64,000 nt of DNA from Streptomyces sp. HPF1205. GTDB lineage: Bacteria; Actinomycetota; Actinomycetes; Streptomycetales; Streptomycetaceae. The stretch spans positions 62,001 through 126,000 of the forward strand of contig NZ_JAINVH010000005.1 in NCBI RefSeq assembly GCF_020400825.1. The letters are read 5' to 3'. A program made the translations under genes and the position numbers. The notes below the pieces were generated by a model. That model searched no databases and had not been told where the DNA came from. It worked only from the letters and a program-made list of their open reading frames with translations. Of the stretch, positions 15,401 to 24,600 are shown one piece after another. Position 1 is the first letter of the stretch, and each line of letters starts with the position of its first letter.

Positions 15401-18167
15401 CGTCCTTGTAGGTGACGTGGCCGGTCGCGGGGCACACTCCGATGGGGTCGGTGCCGGAGAAGCAGTAAGAACCGGTCACGGCGGTGCCGCTGGGGACGTA
15501 GGGAGCGGTGGTGTCACCGTCGATGGCGCCCGGGTCGGACAGCCCCGCGAAGGTCGAGGTTCCTACGAAGACCAGGCCGTTGCCGGTGAGGCCGGTAGTG
15601 CCGTTCAGCGTGATGGTTTGGTTGGCGGCCAGGACGTTGTCCTTCTGCCCGGAGCCGAAGGCGGGCAGGGCGATGGTGGCGCCGTCCACTGTGACTTTGC
15701 TTCCGCTGCTCCAGCCGGCGTTGTTCAGGTCGGTCTGGGAGAAGCTGTATCCGGCGCCGTCGAGATTGGCCTGGGACGGGTTGCTGTCGGCGCTGATGCC
15801 GGTGTTGTCGAAGCAGGCGGTCAGGCTGGTGCAGGTGGTGTTGGGATGCCCTGCCGCCAGGAAGGGGTAGGCGAAGTCACCGGAGTCGTCGCCGGCCGCG
15901 TCCGTGGCGTAGACGTACAAGGTGTGCGGCCCCGGTGACGGCGGGGTGACGGTAATGGTGGCCGCGTTGCTGCTCGCGGTCACCGTCTCGGACGCGGGCG
16001 GGCTGCTCTTGGCGGGAGGGACGTCGAGGTTGTAGATGAACTTCGTCGCCGCCGTGCCGGAGCCGGTGATGTCGAACTTGCCCGGCGTGCCCGCGGTGGC
16101 ACCCACCGCAGCGTCGGTGACGTCCGTGTCGGGGTACAGGTTGTTCTCGGACACCACCGAGGGCGTGTCCGGGGCGGTGGGCTCGGCGGTGAAGTGGCAG
16201 ACCGGGGAGCGGGAGTAGGTCGTCCAGTCCATCCCGTCGAAAATCTTCACGTTCCAGTCGACGGTCTGCCCGTTGGTGAGCGAGGAGATGAAGCTGGACG
16301 GAAGCGACGCAGTGGCGTAGCTGCCGCTGGACAGGTTGTCGCCGCTGAGCACGGTGTGCATCGTGCTCTGGCCGTTGATCCAGTACTGGAATGTGGCCTG
16401 CAGCTTGTCGCCGTTCGGGTCGGAGATCTTGGCCTTGAGCACCGGCGGGGTGCTGGCGATGGTCTTGCCCATGTACGGGTAAGGCGCGACCGTGTCGCAG
16501 GCCGCGTCGTCCGCACCGGACACCGCCGCCATGGTGTTCGCCGAGGGCGGGTTCGGGGCGTTGTTGAAGAAGATCTGCAGCGTCGGGTCGTTGCTGAACC
16601 GCTTGAACTCTATGTCATCGTGCTTGGATTCCCAGTAGTCCTCGCTCAGTGTCGCCGTGAAGGTGGACGAGTGTGCGGAAGCGGCGGCCTTGATCGGGGT
16701 CAGTACTTTGAAGCTGTTGGGGACGGTGCCTTTGTCCGGGCAGTGGTTCGGATTGTAGGCGGGCCCGAAACTCGCGGAGGTCGAGTAGCTGTTGTAGCGG
16801 GGCCGGTTGCTCCAGTCCGTCCCCGAGCCCATGCCCTTGGACCAGTGCAGGTTCACCGTGGCCGTGGTTGTGCATGACGCCGAGTAGACCTCGGTGGCGT
16901 CGACCTCGGCGCTGTTGATGTCCGCTCCCCAGATCGACCTGGGAAGCTTCCACTGATAGACGGCGTGTTCGTCGCCGGTATAGCAGTAGCCTTCCTGCCA
17001 GCCGTTGTAGCCCACCCCGAGGTTGCCGTAGTCGGCTCTGGAGGTGGTGTCGTCGACGAAAGAATCGCCGGGGCAGCCCTGCTTGACCTCGTCGAACATC
17101 GGCGTGCCGCCCGTGGTGGGATGCCAGTTCACGGACGGGTCGACGTACACCGGCCAGACCGTGGACTTTCCGGCGAGCATCCGGGCGTCAGGGGTGAGGG
17201 TCAGTGACCCGGGTGCGACTTTGATCCGTACAGGCGCCAGCCGGGCGGCCAGCCCGGGATGACCGGCGTCCGAAGGGTCGGCGGCGACTTTCGCACCGCG
17301 CTTCTGATGCGGAGAGGCGGGCAGGACCGTGTTGGAGTCCCACTGATGAGGCGTTGCCCCATCGGCCACCAAAGCGCCGTGGTCGTCGAAGACGGCAAGT
17401 CCGCCGTCCCGGGCGGTCGCCAGCCTGCCGCCGCGTACTGCCGTGGCCAGGCGCAAGGAGCGGAGCGCCGGGTTCCGCGCTGCCTGCGCCGAGTGGATCA
17501 CCAGAACGTCACTGAACCCGCCGGCGGTGGTCGCCGACACCTGCAGGTCGACGCCGGGCAGCACGGACGGGTACGTCGCCGTGGCATCGTGCACGGCTGG
17601 CGTGGGCAGTCGGGACGGCCAGGAGACGGCCAGTGAGGTACCGCCGGAGTGGGTGACTGCCAGCGGCCCGGTCCCGCCACCCGAGAACGAGACGGTCCCG
17701 TACGCGGTTGCCGCCGGTGACCACGTTCCGTCGGAGTGGTGGTGCAGGCGAAGGCCCACCGGGACCCATGTGCCGGACTGTTTGACGCGGACGGGCTGTG
17801 CGTCCGCGGCGAGCAGGAACTTCCCCGAGGGCTGGGCGACGATCTCGTCGGTGGGGGTGGTCAACGCGGCCACTGGGGTGGCCTTGCCGGTACGCCGTGC
17901 CGCGTTTGCGGCCTGCTGCATGGCGTGCTGGTCGGCGGCCGTGGGGCCGTAGCCGCTGGGCAGCGGTGTCAGGCCCTGCGGCTTTTGGGAGGGGTGAGTG
18001 GCCGGCTCGGAGGTTCCGGCCGACTTGGCGGTCACCGGGTGGTGCGCTGAGCGCGGCAACGCGTGAGCCGGTGTCAGGCCGGCACCGCCTGCCGCCCACA
18101 GTGCCACTGCGGTGATCAGGGCCGTTCGGCCTCGGTGACGTTTCGAAGAGGTGAGGTGGATCTTCAT
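12405..18167 (-). CDS. Secreted multidomain protein: DNRLRE, degenerate SGNH, LamG, FG-GAP repeats
   Basis: A 1920-residue secreted protein. Order: signal peptide (TALITAVALWAAGGAGLTPAHA); an N-terminal region like that of RHS-associated proteins; a DNRLRE-like beta module at about 340-530 (VDPSVNWHPTTGG to FKRFSNDPTLQIFF); Ig-like linkers; an SGNH-like domain at about 1210-1415; a LamG/jellyroll domain at about 1480-1610 (FSVSTWVKLPS, WTHLVGVYNAAAKTTQLYVNG); and five FG-GAP/VCBS repeats at 1665-1916 with calcium loops such as DFDGDGYPD and DINGDGNPD. The SGNH catalytic residues are replaced (GDS to GDH, EGIND to EGLED, DHVHLN-like block to DHVNLS), so it is probably a binding fold. AGGT lies just before ATG 18167. 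Divergent from the RHS toxin. Likely an extracellular adhesin or partner of the RHS protein (inference). Confidence 0.8.
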   Translation of the reverse strand: MKIHLTSSKRHRGRTALITAVALWAAGGAGLTPAHALPRSAHHPVTAKSAGTSEPATHPSQKPQGLTPLPSGYGPTAADQHAMQQAANAARRTGKATPVAALTTPTDEIVAQPSGKFLLAADAQPVRVKQSGTWVPVGLRLHHHSDGTWSPAATAYGTVSFSGGGTGPLAVTHSGGTSLAVSWPSRLPTPAVHDATATYPSVLPGVDLQVSATTAGGFSDVLVIHSAQAARNPALRSLRLATAVRGGRLATARDGGLAVFDDHGALVADGATPHQWDSNTVLPASPHQKRGAKVAADPSDAGHPGLAARLAPVRIKVAPGSLTLTPDARMLAGKSTVWPVYVDPSVNWHPTTGGTPMFDEVKQGCPGDSFVDDTTSRADYGNLGVGYNGWQEGYCYTGDEHAVYQWKLPRSIWGADINSAEVDATEVYSASCTTTATVNLHWSKGMGSGTDWSNRPRYNSYSTSASFGPAYNPNHCPDKGTVPNSFKVLTPIKAAASAHSSTFTATLSEDYWESKHDDIEFKRFSNDPTLQIFFNNAPNPPSANTMAAVSGADDAACDTVAPYPYMGKTIASTPPVLKAKISDPNGDKLQATFQYWINGQSTMHTVLSGDNLSSGSYATASLPSSFISSLTNGQTVDWNVKIFDGMDWTTYSRSPVCHFTAEPTAPDTPSVVSENNLYPDTDVTDAAVGATAGTPGKFDITGSGTAATKFIYNLDVPPAKSSPPASETVTASSNAATITVTPPSPGPHTLYVYATDAAGDDSGDFAYPFLAAGHPNTTCTSLTACFDNTGISADSNPSQANLDGAGYSFSQTDLNNAGWSSGSKVTVDGATIALPAFGSGQKDNVLAANQTITLNGTTGLTGNGLVFVGTSTFAGLSDPGAIDGDTTAPYVPSGTAVTGSYCFSGTDPIGVCPATGHVTYKDGTTAPYDLTVPDWSSTVDPIAALVLPHRNGSGGQSTSAERMYAFSVPVTATATNPVVSVTLPDVSTGVGAHEQGLHIFGIGSRDTTNGTPEANGTYKATATGQSWTGVWSDPNEGNSNLLTPSGDTPYSNQTFRTALRPSISGGTVRIKLDNGLGTSKLSIGHATIAVSSSSTSFTSVPSGTPTTLTFGGNQSVTVPRGGMVYSDPLNFTVTAGHYLLVSYQLTNSVPYLVTHSYANGSYTYVTAIGSGDLTTSTSATPFTTDASSYGNFTQVIAGLDVQTAGVPTEAVLGDHLVDPFQPNTTPPNSNGYRVSDALAANEPTTPSPYGVLSEGIEANQLMADNPETYNGGPVGGPAVLSRIDRDILDQPGINTVVIDEGLEDLLGGTTTNTDLEDNGYTALVQQLQAWGINIVLTSLTPCQGYNGDGASTNDPCTSTVDGYRTDVNAFLGNLGNPWTTPAVYFADFDAAVAAPNAYSGEERLLPWADSGDHVNLSLAAYGALANAIMSPQDSWDADDGSGMPVATDTAATDTPQTPGTILNANTGNSPLSLSSSGASWGDDPARGTVLNLDGTAGTATSSTPVLNTAGSFSVSTWVKLPSLPTHNMTIAAQEGTQNSAFLLQYNYAHTGAPTWAMTTTSGDTAGPTFTFAYSTSVTANQWTHLVGVYNAAAKTTQLYVNGTLADSASGVTAWNAPDSYTVGRALYNGSPTDFLSGSVSGIQAYPYALTGNQASALYTQGTAGDGPYTFADTVDFNGDSNPDVVAETASGDLWMFPGDGTHGPNTTSPTLVGWGFSGYTFAGIADFDGDGYPDIITEDASGNLWLYPGDAGHDTSTAHVQIGSGWSGYAFAGVRDWNGDGHPDIIAKDPSGALWMYPGNGTVNGTSTTSTRVQIGTGWSTYTLDGLADWDKDGHMDLTATDSSGALWLYPGDAGHDTATARVEIGTAGWTSFPFAGLADINGDGNPDIVARGPGGILWLYPGTGTRTSPGSRSELGTGW
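13341..13711 (-). repeat. LamG-segment direct repeat, copy 1
   Basis: About 370 bases coding for the LamG domain of the 1920-aa protein. A nearly identical copy in the same orientation lies at 28290-28660 (offset 14949), with only scattered substitutions. See the remnant there. Confidence 0.9.
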
Positions 18168-18694
18168 CTACCTGTGGTCTCCCAGATTCGGCCGGCAATC
18201 CGTCCGCGCCCGAACGTACGTGCCTCGTCGAATCGCTGCCTAGACCATCCATGCACGCGGAGTACATGATTCCTGACCTTCAGTTACTACTTGCGGCGAA
18301 ATGTCCATACCAAAGAGTCGGTAATGACATTGCCAGGTGGCGCTATGAGAGCATTGTGGGCGTTTGCCCGTTCGGGGATCTCCGGCTTTCCGGAACGGGA
18401 GGTCGGAGCAGCCTTGTCGCCGCGGCTGGGGGTGCCGGTGTGGGGTGTGCAGAAGTTCTGCGGTGCACAGAGGCTGAATCGGACTCATCTCGTCCGGTTA
18501 TGGCGCGCGTGGTTGCCATCAGTGCGTGAGGCTCGCGGTGCGAGTCTTTTGCGTCTGAATGTGACTGAAGCGTGAGGGAGTAGTGGTGGTAAAGGATGTG
18601 CTTGTAGTTGGCAATGGAAGTTAGCGAGCCGATCGCCGTTGGTAGCTTCCCCTCTGGTCATTGATCGATCACCGATCGTGAGGGGCGGGACACG
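18168..18694. other. Divergent intergenic region of the secreted pair
   Basis: A 527-base gap between the start of the 1920-aa gene (minus) and the RHS gene (plus). It is clearly lower in GC than the flanking genes, especially 18240-18360 and 18530-18620, as expected for promoters of laterally acquired genes. Short open frames exist on both strands but have neither Streptomyces codon bias nor ribosome sites. No clear operator was found apart from CCCCTC (18649) and GAGGGG (18680) arms. Confidence 0.5.
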
Positions 18695-21600
18695 GTGGCT
18701 TCCGGTATCGGCACGTACCGAGGCAGGGCGGGGAACGTCGGCCGACGCACCGCGAGACGGCAAGCAACAGGTGCCGCACGGGTTTTGACGGCTGCGCTGG
18801 GCGCGATGGCGGTGTGCGCCGCGCTTCTGCAGGCGGCGGCGCCGGCTTCGGCCGCGGCGGGCAAACCGCCGTCGCCCGCGCATACCAAGCCGGTGCCGGT
18901 CACGCCGGTGGTCTCGCACTACCGGCAGCCCAAACCCATGCCGAAATTCCACCCTTCGGCGGTGTCCTGGCCCTCCGGGCAGGCCCATGTCACGCTCGGC
19001 CAGTCGCCCGGCGGAGCCTCTGCGGACACCGTCAGCCGCCGAAAGCCCGCCGCCCCGGTGCGCGCGGGCTCATTGCCGGTCTGGCTCGGACAGGCCAAGG
19101 CGCCTGCCCCAGCTCACCACGCCGGTATCCTCGTTCCCGCGAACCCGGCGACCCCCTCGACGGTCGGCGTCGAGGTCCTGACCCGCGCCCAGGCGAAAGC
19201 CGCGGGTGTCAACGGTGTGCTGCTGTCCCTGGCGAGTGACAGCGGCGGCTCCGGAACCGGTGTGGGCGTCTCGCTCGACTACCGTTCGTTCGCTTCCGCG
19301 TTCGGCGGCGACTGGTCTTCGCGACTGCGGCTGGTGTCCCTGCCCTCCTGCGCCCTGACGACCCCACAGGTACCGGCCTGCCGCCGCCAGACGCCTCTGG
19401 TCTCGTCGAACGACACCGCCACCCACACTCTCAGCAGTGACAACGTCCAGCTCCCCGCGGCTCCGACGGCGAAGACCATGTCGTCGGTGGCCGGCCCGCA
19501 GGTCACGCTGCTGGCGGCGACCTCCTCGGCTGGTGGTGGCGGCGGTGACTTCTCGGCGACCTCGCTCAAGCCGTCCGGTTCCTGGCAGGCGGGTGGCAGT
19601 TCCGACGCGTTCGGCTGGTCGTACCCGATCGGCGTCCCCAGCGTGCCCGGGGGACTTACACCCGCGATCTCCCTTGGCTACAACTCCCAGTCGCAGGACG
19701 GTCTGACGTCCTCCACGAACAATCAGGCGTCCTGGATCGGTGACGGCTTCGACTACGACCCCGGCTTCATCGAGCGGTCGTACCAGTCCTGTGACCAGAA
19801 CCCGGCCGGTGCGACCAAGACCGAGGACAACTGCTGGTCGGACAGCAACACCCTGACCATGTCCCTGGGCGGCCAGTCCTCGGTCCTGGTCAAGGACGAC
19901 ACCACGGGGGACTGGCATCCGCAGGACGACGCCAACGAGCGCATCCAGTTCAAGACGGGTGCCGTCAACGGTGCGCAGAACGGTGAGTACTGGGTCGTCA
20001 CGACCGACAACGGTACCCAGTACTACTTCGGCCTCAACCAGCTGCCCGGCTATGGGTCCGGGAATGCGACCACCAACTCGGTGTGGACCGAGCCGGTGTA
20101 CGCCACCGCGTCCGGGCAGCCCTGTTACAACGCCACGTTCGCCAACTCCTGGTGCCAGCAGGCCTACCGCTGGAACCTCGACTACGTGGTCGATGCCCAC
20201 CAGGACGCGATCTCGTATTTCTACACCACCGACACCGGCTACTACGCGCGCGATCTGGGCACGACGGCCACCACGCCGTACACCCGCGGCGGATACCTCA
20301 ACAAGATCATGTACGGTCAGCGTGCCGGTCAGGTGTACTCCACCTCGCCGGCCGGGCAGGTGCTGTTCACCGTCAACGGCCGCTGCGACACCTCGGCGAC
20401 CGGATGCGCGACCTCGACCCTGACCTCGACGACGGCCAAGGACTGGCCCGACGTCCCGTACGATCTGCAGTGCGCGCAGAACGCCGGCTGCTCGGTCAAC
20501 ACCCCCACGTTCTGGACGAAGTACGAGCTGACCGGGATCCAGACGCAGGCACTGGTCGGCACCACCGAGACCAACGTCGACTCCTGGGCGCTCACCTACA
20601 GCTTCCCGGCGACCGGTGACTCCACGACGCCCGCGCTGTGGCTGTCCAGCATCACCCGTACCGGCCAGGACACCAGCGGCGGCGGCTCCAGCTCATCCTT
20701 GTCCCTGCCCCCGGTGACCCTGTCGGGCACGCCGCTGTCCAACCGCGTGAACCTCACCGACGGATACCCGCCGATCACCCGGCACCGGCTGAACACCATC
20801 ACCACCGAGACCGGCGAGATCATCAACGTCGCCTACTCGGCGCCCGCCTGCGCCTCGGGCACACCCAGCGACCCCAGCCAGAACACCCAGCTGTGCTATC
20901 CCGCCTACTGGACGCCGGCAGGCAGTACCGCTCCGGTCGAGGACTGGTTCAACAAGTACATCGTCAGCGGCGTCACCGAGCAGGACCCCACCGGCGGCGG
21001 TGTCAACGACACCATCGCCACCCACTACACGCCCGTGGGCAAGCCGGCCTGGCACTACGACGACAACCCGCTCACCCCGTCGAACGAGCGCACCTGGAAC
21101 CAGTTCCGCGGATACCAGGGCATGAAGGTCACCACCGGCTCCAGCCCGGACCCGGTGACCGAGACCGACTACACCTACTTCCGCGGCATGGACGGCGACA
21201 CCCTGCCCGGAGGCGCGACCCGCTCGGCCACGGTCAGCGACTCGCGGGGCGACGCGGCGGTCACCGACCTCGACCAGTACGCGGGCAGCGTCTACGAGAC
21301 CATCCAGTACAACGGCGCCGGCAGCGGCACGGTCGTGAAGGACACCATCACCGACCCGTGGACCTCCGCCTCCCAGGCCACACACAGCCTCGGCAGTTCC
21401 CTGCCCGCCCAGCACTCCTACCTCACCGGACAGAGCCGGGTACGGACGTTCACCCCGTTCTCCAACGGCAAGACCGGGCAGACCGCGACCGACTACACAC
21501 ACGACTCCTACGGGCGCGTCACCAAGACCGACGACCTCGGCGACGTGACCACGGCCGCGGACGACCGGTGCGCGACCGTCACGTACGCCGACAACACCAC

Positions 21601-24600
21601 CGCGTGGATCCTGGACGCCCCGGACGAGAACACCACCGTCTCGGTGAACTGCTCGACCACACCCACGTACCCGAAGGACGCCGTCTCCGACACCCGCACC
21701 TTCTACGACGGCTCCACGACCCTCGGCGCGGCGCCCACGGCCGGCACCGTCACGATGACGCAGAACGCGGCCTCCTACAGCGGTTCGACGCCGACCTTCG
21801 TAACCATGTCCAGCAGCACCGTCGACGAGTACGGCCGCGCGCTGACGGCCACGGACGCCGACAACCGCACCACCCACACGGCTTACACCCCCACGACGGG
21901 TGCGCAGCCGACCTCGGTGACGTTGACCGACCCGCTCAGCCACACCACCACGACCACGTACGACCCGCTGCGTGAGGTGGACGTGACGACGACCGACGCG
22001 GCCGGTTACGTCACCACGAAGAAGTACGACGCGCTGGGCCGGATCACCGCGGACTACAAGCCGGGCGTCACCTCGGCGTACGACACCTTCAGCTACACGG
22101 TGTCCAACCAGGCCCCGTCGGTGGTCACCACCCGGATGCTGAACCAGGACAACACCTACCGCACCAGCGAAGTCCTCTACGACGCGCTGCTGCGCAAACG
22201 GGAGACGCAGTCCTCCACCATGGACGGCGGCCGGGACGTCACCGACACCGTCTACAACACCGACGGCCTGACCGCCAGCACCAGCGACCCCTACTACACC
22301 ACCGGCGCCCCCTCGGGCACGCTGGTCCAGGCGCAGGCGGGTGACATCCCCTCCGAGATGGGCTACCTCTACGACGGCGCCGGGCGGCAGACCGCGGCCA
22401 TCTCCTACCACTTGGGCACCGAGACCTGGCGGACCACCACCAGCTACGGCGGCAATGTCACGACGACCGTGCCGCCCAAGGGCGGGGTCGCGCAGAGCAC
22501 CTTCACCGACGCTCGTGGCAACACGACCGACCTGTACCAGTACCACAGCGGCGCGCCGGCCGACCCGGTGCTCGACCCGGCCTCGGACTACTCCGACACC
22601 CATTACACCTACGACGCCGACGGCAACCGCACCGGTGAGACCGACGCGGCCGGGAACTCCTGGTCCTGGAACTACGACCTGCTGGGCAACCAGACCTCGC
22701 AGACCGACCCCGACACCGGCACCACCAACTCCACGTACGACAACGCCGGGCAGTTGCTGACCGTCACCGACGCCCGAGGCAAGCAGACCACGTACACGTA
22801 CGACCTCGACGGCCGCAAGACCTTCGCCTACGACACCACCGGCAATGCCACCCCTTCCTCGTCCAACGAGATCGGCGCGTGGACGTACGACACCCTGAAG
22901 AAGGGCTATCCGACAGCGTCGACGTCGTACCAGAAGGGCACGACCAGCCCGTCGGTCAGTGACACGGTCCTGGCCTACACAAGCATGGCGAAGGTGTCGG
23001 CAGAACGAGAGACGCTTGCCAACCTGCCCGCGAATGAAGCCGCGCTCGCTCCGTCCGGAGGTTATGTCACCGGCTACACCTACAAGTCCAGCGGGTGGCT
23101 GGCCAGCAAGAACATCCCGGCAGCCGGCGGCCTGGCCAGTGAGATCGTCGACTACGGATACGACCAGTACGGCGACCCCACCAGCGCCGTCAGCACGGCC
23201 TGGAACTACGTGGAGGCCGTTGGTTACGACGAGTACGGCAAGCCCCTGCAGTACACGATGGGCACCTCGGGCAACTGGGTAGCGCTGAGCCTGAGTTACG
23301 ACGAGCAGACCCAGCGCCTGACCGACGCCAAGACCACCGACGCCACCGCGTCCACGGTCGTCGACGACACCAAGTACGCCTACTCCGACAGCAATGTCTC
23401 CGGCGGCGCCGGCCTGCTCACCTCCACCACGGACAACCAGAACGGCGGCGCGGTCTCCGACACCCAGTGCTTCGGCTACGACTACGCCAACCGCCTGTCC
23501 GCGGCCTGGACCGCCACCGACGCCTGCGCCGCCACCCCGGCACCGGGCAGCAGTTCGACCGTGGGCGGCCCGCAGCCGTACTGGCAGTCCTGGACGTACG
23601 ACGCGGCCGGCAACCGTCAGACCCAGACCGATCACGACACCGGCGGCAACACCGCCAACGACACGGTCACCACGTACGCCTACCCGGCGCAGGGATCGGC
23701 GAGCGACCAGCCCCACACGCTGACCAAGACCACGGCCACCGGGCCGGGCGCGACCGCGCACACCGCGTCGTACACCTACGACCCGTCCGGCAACGACACC
23801 AGCATCACCACCCAGGCCGGCACCCAGACCCTGACCTGGAACGACCAGGGCAAACTCGACTCACTCGCCGACACCGCCACCGGCGTCACGACCTCGTATT
23901 TGTACAACAGCGACGGCAACCTGGCCCTGCGCACCGACCCCGGCAAGGCGACCCTGTTCCTGGGCGACCAGCAGGTCGTGGAGAACACCGGAACTGGCAC
24001 GCTGTCGGACACGCGGTACTACACCCTCGGCGCCACCACGGTCGCCGAGCGCTCCAGCACCGGTGACATCCAGTACCTGATCCCGGACCGGCAGGGCACC
24101 GACACCCTGGCCATCGACTACCAGTCCCTCACCGTCACCCGCCGCGCCTACCTGCCATTCGGCCAGGAACGAGGCACGGCCCCTGCGTCCTGGCCGGGCG
24201 ACGACGGATACGTCGGCGGCACCCCGGATCCGGCCACAGGTCTGGAGAACCTGGGCGTGCGAGAGTACGACCCCTCAAGCGGCCGGTTCCTGTCCCCGGA
24301 CCCGGTGTTCGAGGCATCCGACCCCACACAGTTGGGCGGCTATGACTACGCCGGCAACGACCCGGTCACCAGCTCCGACCCGAGCGGGTTGTGCCCGGCC
24401 GACCTGTGCGGAGTCGGCACTCCGAAGGGAGATGGGTCGGGCAGCATCATCAACGATGGCCCGGTCGATCCCACGGATCCCGGTGGCCCGACTGAGAACC
24501 ACGGGCACTACTACCAAAACGGTCACCGGGTATCCCGGTTGCAGGCACTCACCCACCTGTGGAACGACTACCTGACCGGCCAGTGGTACCTGGCCCACCC

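Noticed and set aside
18240..18600. Several 60-95-codon frames in the divergent region of the secreted pair
   Set aside because: Low codon bias, no ribosome sites and no protein-like pattern; better read as promoter region.
20693..23761. About 1000-codon open frame antisense to the RHS gene
   Set aside because: Arises from codon bias; composition is Val/Gly/Arg-rich with no domain, and the RHS frame is certain.
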